Shown here: positions 1-5,552 of the stretch, piece by piece
How the letters are laid out: the number at the start of each line of letters is the position of its first letter
Position numbering within the stretch: the stretch's first letter is position 1
Assembly (NCBI GenBank): GCA_002316585.1
Contig: DCDU01000052.1
Span: 1-11,760, forward strand
DNA length: 11,760 nucleotides
Source of the DNA: Firmicutes bacterium UBA1047
GTDB taxonomy: Bacteria; Bacillota; Clostridia; Tissierellales; Sedimentibacteraceae
Direction: 5' to 3'
Notes under the pieces: model-generated
The model's database searches: none
Told to the model about the DNA's origin: nothing
Seen by the model: only the letters and a program-made list of their open reading frames with translations
Program-made: the position numbers and the translations under genes

Positions 1-1
1 C

Positions 2-124
2 GGAACTTCAATGTGGGTTTCCGTAAAAACAAACGACCCGAATGCAGGAACCCCAATAGTCAGAAATATAAAGACGAACACTTATAAAAAACGTAAAAAG
101 TATTACAGGAAAAATAAAAAGTAA
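2..124 (+). CDS. 3' end of an unrecognised gene (partial at left edge)
   Basis: An open frame enters from the left edge and stops at 122-124, giving about 40 visible residues. The visible part starts GTSMWVSVKTNDPNAG, continues TPIVRNIKTNT and ends in a strongly basic tail rich in Lys, Arg and Tyr. The residue mix looks protein-like rather than random: alternating beta-type residues, then a basic C-terminus such as might bind nucleic acid, anionic lipid or wall polymer. I do not recognise the family. No downstream gene on the same strand is close enough to be an operon partner, and I see no strong terminator after the stop. Too little is visible to assign a role; it could also be a decayed fragment like the stretch after it. 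Confidence 0.4.
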   Translation, partial: GTSMWVSVKTNDPNAGTPIVRNIKTNTYKKRKKYYRKNKK

Positions 125-182
125 CAGTTAACAATTCTGGTGATAGGAATCATTGTGCTGTGAATAGCGGGTCGTAATATAA

Positions 183-323
183 CCGAGAGATGTTCCTTTT
201 ATTTTTTATACCCATAAATCAAAGTTATTTAACTGGTTAGGAGATGAAAAGAAACTTGAAAATTTATTCAAAAAAGTAGAAAGCAATATGATTGCTTGCA
301 ACTACTATGCAGAAAATTTATAA
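183..323 (+). pseudogene. possible remnant of a decayed coding sequence
   Basis: This stop-to-stop frame of about 46 codons has no ATG, GTG or TTG start with a ribosome binding site, yet its translation looks protein-like: DVPFIFYTHKSKLFNW, then LGDEKKLENLFKKVESN and MIACNYYAENL before the stop at 321-323. Just upstream in another frame (about 125-163) lies a hydrophobic run, LTILVIGIIVL, followed by a stop. The pattern could be a gene broken by frameshifts and stops. It could equally be chance in AT-rich DNA. I do not recognise the family. Confidence 0.2.
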
Positions 324-332
324 AGATTTAAA

Positions 333-1454
333 CTAAATTACCGATTTTAATATACCGATTAAGTCGCAATTTTCATAGTCATATCCCATATCGACTATTG
401 TAATACTCATGTAATCCTCATCATAAAGCAAGTCTATATCTTCGCCTATGGTACCGTCACTGTTTATAATTCTCACTAATGGCCTTAATATGTTTTCAGA
501 ATGATTTTTGACTACTACCGCTAACTTTCCGCTGCTTAATTTTACAAATGTTCCAACAGGATAGGCAACAATAACTTTGATAAAATGCTTTAAAACTTTA
601 TAATCAAATTGTTTGTCAGCGCATCCCATTAGATATTCTACAACTTCATTCGGAAAGATAGATTTTCTGTATGGTCTGTCAGAAGTCAACGCATCATACA
701 CGTCGCATATTGACAATATTCTTGAGTAGAGACTTATGTTGTCGTCTTTTTTTCCATTTGGATAGCCTGTTCCGTCAAGCTTTTCATGATGATCTTCAAT
801 GGCTCTTAAAACTTCATGCGGAACCAAATTTCTCAATTGTTTTGTCGCATTGGCAGGATGTGTCTTGATAATTTCATATTCTTCCATTGTCAGTTTTCCC
901 GGCTTGTTAAGCACTTCAATGGGTATTAACATTTTGCCTATATCGTGAAGCATTCCAGCCAAACCTATATCATTGAGTTTGTGTTCGCTCAGTTGCATTG
1001 ATATTCCTGTAGAAATGCTAAGTACAGCAACGTTTAAGCAATGTTGAAATGTATAGCTGTCATAGTTTTTAAAGTCAACTAAGTTGTATGCTAAATTATC
1101 TTTATATAATAATTCTGTTACAATATTATTAACAATTAAAGACATTTGTTTAATCATAAAAGCATTAATTTTGCCTGAACTTATTTGAAATTCATAATAT
1201 GTGTCACGGATGCTTTTTAATGATTCTGTTTTTAAGTTGTCATCAATATATGATTCGACAATTATATCAGAAAAAGCTTCGTTTTCTATGTAAACTCCTT
1301 CGATGTTGTGATAATTGATTCTATTGATGTAAATGTTATTGAGCACTTGTCCTTCTGCCAACAGAAGGGTACTGAAATTGTTTCGGTTATATAGATAAAT
1401 ATCTTTTGCCAATATCATGCCGGGCTTAAGGTGCTTTTTAGTAATATATAACAT
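333..1454 (-). CDS. HD-GYP domain cyclic-di-GMP phosphodiesterase
   Basis: The 373-residue protein probably hydrolyses cyclic di-GMP in the cytoplasm, lowering the second messenger that controls motility and biofilm. The HD-GYP domain spans about residues 125-300. Its metal and signature residues look intact: H138, H170-D171 with G173-K174, H199, H222-H223, D227-G228, G230-Y231-P232, and D251 followed by DALTSDRPYR. About 120 N-terminal residues come first, resembling the small input domain often found before HD-GYP, and about 75 C-terminal residues follow. No receiver, PAS or membrane segment is visible. The longest frame starts at 1466, but I chose the ATG at 1454 because GGAGAA lies just ahead of it and the extended -10 leaves only about 12 nt before 1466. 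It is a monocistronic gene transcribed leftward. Family assignment is strong; substrate preference (c-di-GMP or a related dinucleotide) is not visible from sequence. Confidence 0.93.
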   Translation of the reverse strand: MLYITKKHLKPGMILAKDIYLYNRNNFSTLLLAEGQVLNNIYINRINYHNIEGVYIENEAFSDIIVESYIDDNLKTESLKSIRDTYYEFQISSGKINAFMIKQMSLIVNNIVTELLYKDNLAYNLVDFKNYDSYTFQHCLNVAVLSISTGISMQLSEHKLNDIGLAGMLHDIGKMLIPIEVLNKPGKLTMEEYEIIKTHPANATKQLRNLVPHEVLRAIEDHHEKLDGTGYPNGKKDDNISLYSRILSICDVYDALTSDRPYRKSIFPNEVVEYLMGCADKQFDYKVLKHFIKVIVAYPVGTFVKLSSGKLAVVVKNHSENILRPLVRIINSDGTIGEDIDLLYDEDYMSITIVDMGYDYENCDLIGILKSVI

Positions 1455-1458
1455 GAAG

Positions 1459-1464
1459 TTCTCC
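1459..1464 (-). promoter_or_regulatory. ribosome binding site that fixes the HD-GYP start
   Basis: On the minus strand GGAGAA lies 4 nt before the ATG at 1454. The ATG 12 nt further upstream (1466) has no such site, because its own first codons form this one. This supports the shorter protein. Confidence 0.65.
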
Positions 1465-1484
1465 ATTTTTGTAAAATCTATGCA

Positions 1485-1493
1485 ATTATATCA
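1485..1493 (-). promoter_or_regulatory. extended -10 promoter of the HD-GYP gene
   Basis: On the minus strand TGATATAAT is a perfect extended -10 (TGnTATAAT). No good -35 lies at the right spacing, which fits an extended -10 promoter. The predicted RNA start near 1478 gives a leader of about 24 nt to the ATG at 1454. Confidence 0.55.
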
Positions 1494-1675
1494 TATGTAT
1501 TAACGGAATGCTACAATTTATTAACAAAATACGGCATGAATTTACTTATTTTGTAATTGCATGTTTGCCCGGAATTTTATTAAGAAACAGCTTTTGTAAA
1601 ACAATTTGAAATGTACAGAAATGAAATGCATTATTTTTCCTAACCAGTTTGGCATTATCCTACTACTTTACATGA
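1494..1675. other. intergenic region between divergent promoters
   Basis: Together with the flanking promoters this forms the 315-nt gap between the HD-GYP gene and the ankyrin gene. Apart from the two divergent promoters at its edges I see AT-rich sequence with no reading frame, strong hairpin or repeat array. Both genes could share a regulator bound here, but I see no operator. Confidence 0.5.
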
Positions 1676-1704
1676 TTGACATTTTTTACTATTAGGTATA
1701 TTAT
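1676..1704 (+). promoter_or_regulatory. near-consensus sigma-A promoter of the ankyrin gene
   Basis: TTGACA at 1676-1681 is a perfect -35. A 17-nt spacer leads to TATTAT at 1699-1704, five of six matches to the -10. The predicted RNA start near 1711 gives a leader of about 59 nt. This is the strongest promoter in the window and suggests constitutive high transcription. Confidence 0.8.
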
Positions 1705-1741
1705 TTTATTATCCAAATTTTGGCTATAAGGAGGTAGGAAG

Positions 1742-1801
1742 TTGAAAACAAATAAGGAGGTATTCGGATATGAAAAATTCATCGGAAAAAAATTATTCTG
1801 A
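1742..1801 (+). CDS. candidate leader micro-ORF overlapping the ankyrin gene start
   Basis: A 19-codon frame starts at TTG 1742 and ends at TGA 1799-1801. It has its own ribosome binding site, AAGGAGGT at 1728-1735, 6 nt upstream. It runs across the second ribosome binding site (1754-1760) and over the first ten codons of the ankyrin gene in the +2 frame. The peptide would be MKTNKEVFGYEKFIGKKLF. Ribosomes using the first site would cover or open the second, so translational coupling is possible. The alternative is that the upstream Shine-Dalgarno is a non-productive standby site. No peptide evidence exists from sequence alone. Confidence 0.3.
   Translation: MKTNKEVFGYEKFIGKKLF
1754..1760 (+). 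promoter_or_regulatory. ribosome binding site of the ankyrin gene
   Basis: AAGGAGG lies 9 nt before the ATG at 1770. It is the second of two strong Shine-Dalgarno sites only 19 nt apart; the first is at 1728-1735. Confidence 0.8.
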
Positions 1802-2249
1802 GCAGGCAAAAACTAAGAGAACGAAAATAATTGCCGCTGTCGTTGTATTGGCTGTTGTGGTAATCTATTTAATTATCAGGAGTATGCCTGAAGAGAACAA
1901 AGAAATTGGGATTAATTCAAATAACAATGGTGAGACTTCAGATGTAAATGCGGAAGGAAAAGCAAATTTTACTGTTGATCAACTGACCAAGGCTGTGTTA
2001 GAGAATGATACGGAGCTTGTAAAAAGTATAATAGCGGACAAATCCGTAGATATTAACGCAAAGGATTCGGAAGACAAATATCCTATTGAAATGGTGCTGA
2101 TAATGGATAACTATGATATGGCAAAAATTTTGCTGAATGCAGGAGCCGATCCATACGTAGTTACTTCAGACGGAGAGTCTGTGTATGATATTGCAATGAA
2201 AAGCGACAGTAAATACTTGAAAGATATTTTTGAGGAATACAAAAAATAG
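1770..2249 (+). CDS. membrane-anchored ankyrin-repeat protein
   Basis: The protein has 159 residues. A short basic N-terminus (about 1-18) precedes one membrane segment (about 19-37, mostly Ala, Val, Ile and Leu), then a low-complexity Asn/Gly/Glu linker (about 40-66) and about 90 residues of ankyrin-type repeats. The repeats show as DTELVKSIIADKSVDINAKD (residues 80-99) and YDMAKILLNAGADPYV (115-130), with a degenerate capping repeat to the end. By the positive-inside rule the repeats should face outside, with the anchor acting as an uncleaved signal. Ankyrin repeats bind other proteins, so a scaffold or inhibitor role is plausible, but no partner is visible. It is monocistronic, with a strong promoter and an efficient terminator. 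I do not recognise a named gene. Confidence 0.85.
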   Translation: MKNSSEKNYSEQAKTKRTKIIAAVVVLAVVVIYLIIRSMPEENKEIGINSNNNGETSDVNAEGKANFTVDQLTKAVLENDTELVKSIIADKSVDINAKDSEDKYPIEMVLIMDNYDMAKILLNAGADPYVVTSDGESVYDIAMKSDSKYLKDIFEEYKK

Positions 2250-2326
2250 ATACAGAAGACAGAACATGGCGGGGGCAATAGAAGATTCTGTAATTTATAA
2301 AAACAATTGAGAAAAACAAATAAATT

Positions 2327-2358
2327 AACAGCGCAGCTGATGTGAGCTGCGCTGTTTT
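2327..2358. terminator. bidirectional terminator between the ankyrin gene and degV
   Basis: A perfect 12-bp stem (AACAGCGCAGCT with AGCTGCGCTGTT) encloses a 6-nt loop at 2339-2344. A T run follows on the plus strand and an A-rich run precedes it, so the hairpin can work in both directions. It sits directly against the stop codon of the degV gene (2357-2359) and ends the two convergent genes. Confidence 0.88.
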
Positions 2359-3226
2359 AAAATTCATAAAATTCCGGTTTTTCATCAAAAAAGAAAACAG
2401 CTACTCCTCCGATTCCCAAATGGGAACCTAATACTGCTCCTATTTCAAAGATAGTTGTTTTGCAGCCATCGACTGCCTCTTTTATTTTTCTTTCAACATT
2501 CAAAGCTGTTTTCAAGTCATCTGCGTGGCTGATGGCAATTATTTGATTTGAAAACCTTGCAGTTCCTTTCTTTACATCTTTTACTAATGTTTGAAGTGCT
2601 TTTTTGCTTCCGTGAATCATTTTAGAAAATATTATTTTGCCGTCTTTTACGGTTAAATAAGGTTTTATATTTAATGCATTTCCCATATAGCATATTGTTT
2701 TGCCTAATCTGCCGCCATTAGTAAGACATTCCAAATCGGATATGGTAAAATAATAAACTATATGGTTAATCATGAATTGAATTTGATTTATAATTGTTTC
2801 AAAAGGAAGATTCTTTTTAATCATTTTCAATGCCTGCATAGCTATTAAGCCGGTGCCTCCTGCTCCGCCTTTTGAATCAATTATTTCCATTTTTCTTTCC
2901 GGTTTTTTTTCTTTGTATGTTTCTATTATTTTTTTAGCAAATTCATATGTACCTGACATTTTAGCTGAGAATGAAAGATAAATAAAATCATCATCATTTG
3001 AAATGCATTTTTCTATAGCTTTAGAAACTGATTCAAAGGAAACCTGAGATGTTTTTGGAACCTTTCCGTCTCTCATGAGTTTATAAACGGTTTCTATATC
3101 AATATCAACTCCGTCTAAATAAGAAACATCGTCAATGGTAATACTTAGAGGAATGATTTCAATATCATAATTGTCCGTTATCTCACTATTTATGTCACAT
3201 GTACTGTCTACAATTATTTTTATCAT
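2357..3226 (-). CDS. DegV family fatty-acid-binding protein (FakB-like)
   Basis: The protein has 289 residues, the usual length for DegV proteins. Family features are DST at 7-9, TSQVS at 59-63, the SFSAKMSGTY motif at 85-94, IIDSKGGAGG around 115-124, NGGRLGK at 170-176 and the C-terminal GAVLGSHLGIGGVAVFF around 263-279. DegV proteins bind one fatty acid; FakB members present it to the kinase FakA, which makes acyl-phosphate for phospholipid synthesis from exogenous fatty acids. The Thr/Ser and His residues expected to hold the carboxylate appear present. No fakA lies in the window, which is common because many genomes carry several scattered degV paralogues. It is a cytoplasmic protein with no signal peptide. 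The start is supported by AAAGGTGG 7 nt upstream. It has its own promoter and terminator. Fatty-acid specificity cannot be read from the sequence. Confidence 0.93.
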   Translation of the reverse strand: MIKIIVDSTCDINSEITDNYDIEIIPLSITIDDVSYLDGVDIDIETVYKLMRDGKVPKTSQVSFESVSKAIEKCISNDDDFIYLSFSAKMSGTYEFAKKIIETYKEKKPERKMEIIDSKGGAGGTGLIAMQALKMIKKNLPFETIINQIQFMINHIVYYFTISDLECLTNGGRLGKTICYMGNALNIKPYLTVKDGKIIFSKMIHGSKKALQTLVKDVKKGTARFSNQIIAISHADDLKTALNVERKIKEAVDGCKTTIFEIGAVLGSHLGIGGVAVFFFDEKPEFYEF

Positions 3227-3286
3227 ACTATTCCACCTTTAAATTAATAATAACAATAGGGTCAAAGTAAGCCCTTAGCTCATTTT

Positions 3287-3315
3287 ATTATACTACTGTT
3301 TAAATTATTTGTAAA
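3287..3315 (-). promoter_or_regulatory. sigma-A promoter of the degV gene
   Basis: On the minus strand TTTACA (3310-3315), a 17-nt spacer and a perfect TATAAT (3287-3292). The RNA start near 3280 would give a leader of about 54 nt. I see no FapR-like or other palindromic operator overlapping it. Confidence 0.72.
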
Positions 3316-3441
3316 CACTAAGAAATTATAGGTTGCGTGTTAAAACCTGCCTTTGCATATTTTGCTTTATCTTTCTAATTGTTTGTCGGTTTATTAGGCT
3401 TATTGCTCCTTGAGATTAGGTGTTTTTTGTTTTCATTATTC
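3316..3441. other. intergenic AT-rich stretch between divergent promoters
   Basis: Part of the 314-nt gap between degV and the nitroreductase gene. Beyond the two divergent promoters I see only weak stems (for example AGGTT with AACCT at about 3330-3348) and no supported gene. Confidence 0.45.
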
Positions 3442-3470
3442 TTGCTGTTTAAATAAATATTTTGTATAAT
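3442..3470 (+). promoter_or_regulatory. sigma-A promoter of the nitroreductase gene
   Basis: TTGCTG (3442-3447), a 17-nt spacer and a perfect TATAAT (3465-3470). The RNA start near 3477 gives a leader of about 64 nt, ending in the ribosome binding site GAGGTGG 5 nt before the ATG at 3541. Confidence 0.68.
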
Positions 3471-3540
3471 GTAAAAAAACATTAAAACAGCTAATGATGC
3501 GAAAATAAGATAAAAAAATAAAATTAAATGAGGTGGAATT

Positions 3541-4200
3541 ATGGATTTATTAGAAGCAATTAGGGTCCGCCATTCTGTTCGCAGCTTTACTGATAAAAAA
3601 ATAGATGTCGAAACAGAATTGTTTCTTCGGCAGTATGCAGAGAAATGCAATAAGGAGAGCGGTCTGAATATTCAATTATGCCTTAATGAGCCAAAGGCAT
3701 TTGACAATATGTTGGCTCGATATGGAAGATTTGATAACTGCAAAAATTATATTGTTCTTGCAGGAAGGGAAGGCAAAGACGAAGAGTGCGGATATTATGG
3801 CGAAAAGCTTGTTTTAAAAGCACAGCAGCTTGGGCTTAGCAGCTGCTGGGTTGGTTTGACATATAATAAATCCAAAGTGCCTGTTATATTAAGTGAAGGT
3901 GAGAAGGTCCGCTTAGTAATTGCGCTGGGATATGGGAAAACGTCAGGTGTGCCGCATAAATCAAAGGATATGCTTAAACTTTGTAAAACAGACGGAGAAA
4001 TTCCGGATTGGTTTAAGAAAGGGATGGAAGCGGCAATGTCAGCACCCACTGCAATGAATCAGCAGAAATTTTTGATGATACAAAAGGGAAACACTGTTAC
4101 GGCAAAGCCTCTTGCCGGCTTCTATACAAAGGTTGATATCGGTATTGTAAAATATCATTTTGAAATAGGTGCGGGAGCAGAGAACTTTCAATGGATATAA
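3541..4200 (+). CDS. nitroreductase family protein (TM1586-like)
   Basis: The 219-residue protein is most likely an FMN-dependent cytoplasmic flavoprotein of the nitroreductase fold. It opens with the family's N-terminal flavin-phosphate motif, RVRHSVRSF at residues 8-16. It has YGEKLVLKAQQLGLSSCWVG at 86-105, which is the conserved central helix and turn. A second flavin-contact-like segment, SAPTAMNQQKF, lies at 167-177. The order, with an N-terminal RxSxR-like motif and a late SAPTxxNQQ segment, matches the internally duplicated TM1586 type of nitroreductase rather than the classical NfsB type. The natural substrate is unknown for this subgroup. It has its own promoter, and the next gene has another, so it is probably transcribed alone, though with no clear terminator some read-through is possible. 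Family is well supported; reaction is inference. Confidence 0.88.
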   Translation: MDLLEAIRVRHSVRSFTDKKIDVETELFLRQYAEKCNKESGLNIQLCLNEPKAFDNMLARYGRFDNCKNYIVLAGREGKDEECGYYGEKLVLKAQQLGLSSCWVGLTYNKSKVPVILSEGEKVRLVIALGYGKTSGVPHKSKDMLKLCKTDGEIPDWFKKGMEAAMSAPTAMNQQKFLMIQKGNTVTAKPLAGFYTKVDIGIVKYHFEIGAGAENFQWI

Positions 4201-4227
4201 CCTTAGTATATTAATTAACATTTTCTA

Positions 4228-4255
4228 TTGCAAAAAAATCAGTAAGTACTATAAT
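4228..4255 (+). promoter_or_regulatory. promoter of the aminotransferase gene
   Basis: TTGCAA (4228-4233), a 16-nt spacer and a perfect TATAAT (4250-4255). The RNA start near 4262 leaves a leader of about 24 nt with the ribosome binding site AAGGAGGG (4273-4280). An inverted repeat (4247-4266) overlaps the -10 and start point. Confidence 0.6.
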
Positions 4256-4266
4256 AGTATATAGTA
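4247..4266. repeat. inverted repeat over the -10 of the aminotransferase promoter
   Basis: TACTATA and TATAGTA form a perfect 7-bp inverted repeat around a 6-nt centre, covering the -10 and the likely RNA start. Its position suits a repressor operator. It is made almost only of A and T, so chance is a real alternative. Confidence 0.3.
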
Positions 4267-4285
4267 TATAATAAGGAGGGCAAAA

Positions 4286-5470
4286 ATGAATATACGATTT
4301 TCAGACAGAGCAAACGGATTAAAGGCATCAGCAATAAGAGAGCTTCTTAAACTTACTGAAATGCCTGAGGTTATATCTTTTGCAGGAGGTCTGCCTGCTC
4401 CTGAATTATTCCCGGTTGAAAAGATTAAGGAAGTAATGGCAGATGTTATGGATAAGGAAGGACAAGCTGCACTGCAGTATGGTCCGACGGAGGGATACAT
4501 ACCACTCAGAGAAATTATTGCGAAACAGAGAATGACAACAGCACATAAGGAATTAAAAGCCGATGATATTATTATAACTACAGGCTCACAACAAGGCTTA
4601 GAATTTTCCGCAAAATTATTTTTAAATAAGGGTGATGTAGTAATATGCGAAAGCCCCAGCTATCTTGGAGCTATAAATGCATTTCAAGCCTATGAGCCTA
4701 AATTTGTTGAAGTAAAAATGGATGACGACGGAATGATAATTTCTGAATTAGTAAAAGCATTAAAAGAAAACCCCAATGCTAAAATGATTTATACCATTCC
4801 GGACTTCCAGAACCCTACAGGAAAAACAATGTCCGATGACAGAAGAAAAAGAATAGCTGAATTGGCTGCAGAATATAAAATACCCGTAATTGAAGACAAT
4901 CCATACGGGGAATTAATTTTTGAAGGTAATGTTCACCCTGCAATAAAAAGCTTCGATAAAGAAGGCTGGGTTGTATTTTTGGGAACCTTTTCTAAAATTT
5001 TCTCACCTGGAATGAGACTTGGATGGATTTGTGCATCTCCTGAAATACTGCATAAGTATGTAATGATTAAACAAGGGGCAGACCTCCAGTCAAGCTCTCT
5101 TGATCAAAGGATTACTGCAGCATTTATGCAGAAATATGACCTTGATAAACATATATTAAAAATAAGAGAAGTATATGGGAAACGAAGAACCTTGATGCTT
5201 GAATCTATGGATAAATATTTTCCTGCCGGAGTAAAACATACAAATCCGTACGGAGGGCTTTTTGCATGGGTTGAGTTGAGAGAAGATTTGGATGCAGGCA
5301 AAATAATGGAAGAATGCATCAAAGAAAATGTTGCCTATGTACCCGGAGAGTCTTTCTTCCCTACAAGCGGCAGAAAAAATTATTTCAGAGTTAACTATTC
5401 CTGCATGCCGGAGGATAAGATAGTTGAAGGTATTAAGAGAATAGGAAAAGTTTTGAGCAAGTATTATTAA
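4286..5470 (+). CDS. PLP-dependent aminotransferase, class I/II (LysN/MocR-type fold)
   Basis: The protein has 394 residues, typical for fold-type I aminotransferases of the 2-aminoadipate/aromatic and branched-chain group. PLP-site residues are visible: Y65-G66 in the substrate-gating segment LQYGPTEGY, G100-S101-Q102-Q103 for phosphate binding, N176 in PDFQNPTG, D204 and Y207 in EDNPYGEL, the Schiff-base lysine K237 in GTFSKIFSPGMRLGW, and the carboxylate-binding R368 in NYFRVNYS. It would exchange an amino group between an amino acid and 2-oxoglutarate in the cytoplasm. The N-terminus starts directly with the catalytic fold, so it lacks the GntR-type DNA-binding domain of MocR regulators. 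A dipeptidase and membrane protein follow, suggesting it handles amino acids released from dipeptides. The exact amino acid cannot be told. ATG with AAGGAGGG 5 nt upstream fixes the start. Confidence 0.93.
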   Translation: MNIRFSDRANGLKASAIRELLKLTEMPEVISFAGGLPAPELFPVEKIKEVMADVMDKEGQAALQYGPTEGYIPLREIIAKQRMTTAHKELKADDIIITTGSQQGLEFSAKLFLNKGDVVICESPSYLGAINAFQAYEPKFVEVKMDDDGMIISELVKALKENPNAKMIYTIPDFQNPTGKTMSDDRRKRIAELAAEYKIPVIEDNPYGELIFEGNVHPAIKSFDKEGWVVFLGTFSKIFSPGMRLGWICASPEILHKYVMIKQGADLQSSSLDQRITAAFMQKYDLDKHILKIREVYGKRRTLMLESMDKYFPAGVKHTNPYGGLFAWVELREDLDAGKIMEECIKENVAYVPGESFFPTSGRKNYFRVNYSCMPEDKIVEGIKRIGKVLSKYY

Positions 5471-5491
5471 AAAATAATCGTATAAAACGAG

Positions 5492-5513
5492 GGGATTGAT
5501 ACTTATCAATCCC
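5492..5513 (+). terminator. inverted repeat between aminotransferase and dipeptidase (partial terminator or processing site)
   Basis: GGGATTGATA and TATCAATCCC form a perfect 10-bp inverted repeat around CT; as RNA it should close as 8 bp with a 6-nt loop. The downstream run TTAACTATTTTATT is only partly T-rich, so termination would be leaky. It probably tunes expression of the downstream genes or protects the upstream mRNA. It lies in the 82-nt gap before the dipeptidase. Confidence 0.5.
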
Positions 5514-5552
5514 TTAACTATTTTATTGAACAACAAAATTAGGAGACTTACA

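Noticed and set aside
231..1649. 12-nt inverted repeat AACTGGTTAGGA (231-242) and TCCTAACCAGTT (1638-1649) flanking the HD-GYP gene
   Set aside because: Suggests element ends, but several 12-nt matches are expected by chance in a window this size; there is no transposase, target duplication or longer homology.
3260..3266. GGTCAAA, one CtsR-type heptad, upstream of degV
   Set aside because: There is no second heptad at the required spacing and the gene is not a heat-shock gene; a single 7-mer is expected by chance.
3375..3650. Minus-strand frame of 91 codons with a hydrophobic segment and an Asn/Lys-rich tail, overlapping the nitroreductase start
   Set aside because: No start codon with a ribosome binding site outside the nitroreductase gene; the hydrophobic run comes from A-rich DNA read in reverse and includes the nitroreductase promoter and Shine-Dalgarno.
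5496..5552. Longer dipeptidase start at ATG 5496
   Set aside because: This ATG lies inside the inverted repeat and has no proper ribosome binding site; the ATG at 5553 has AGGAG well placed and gives the usual M19 N-terminus.
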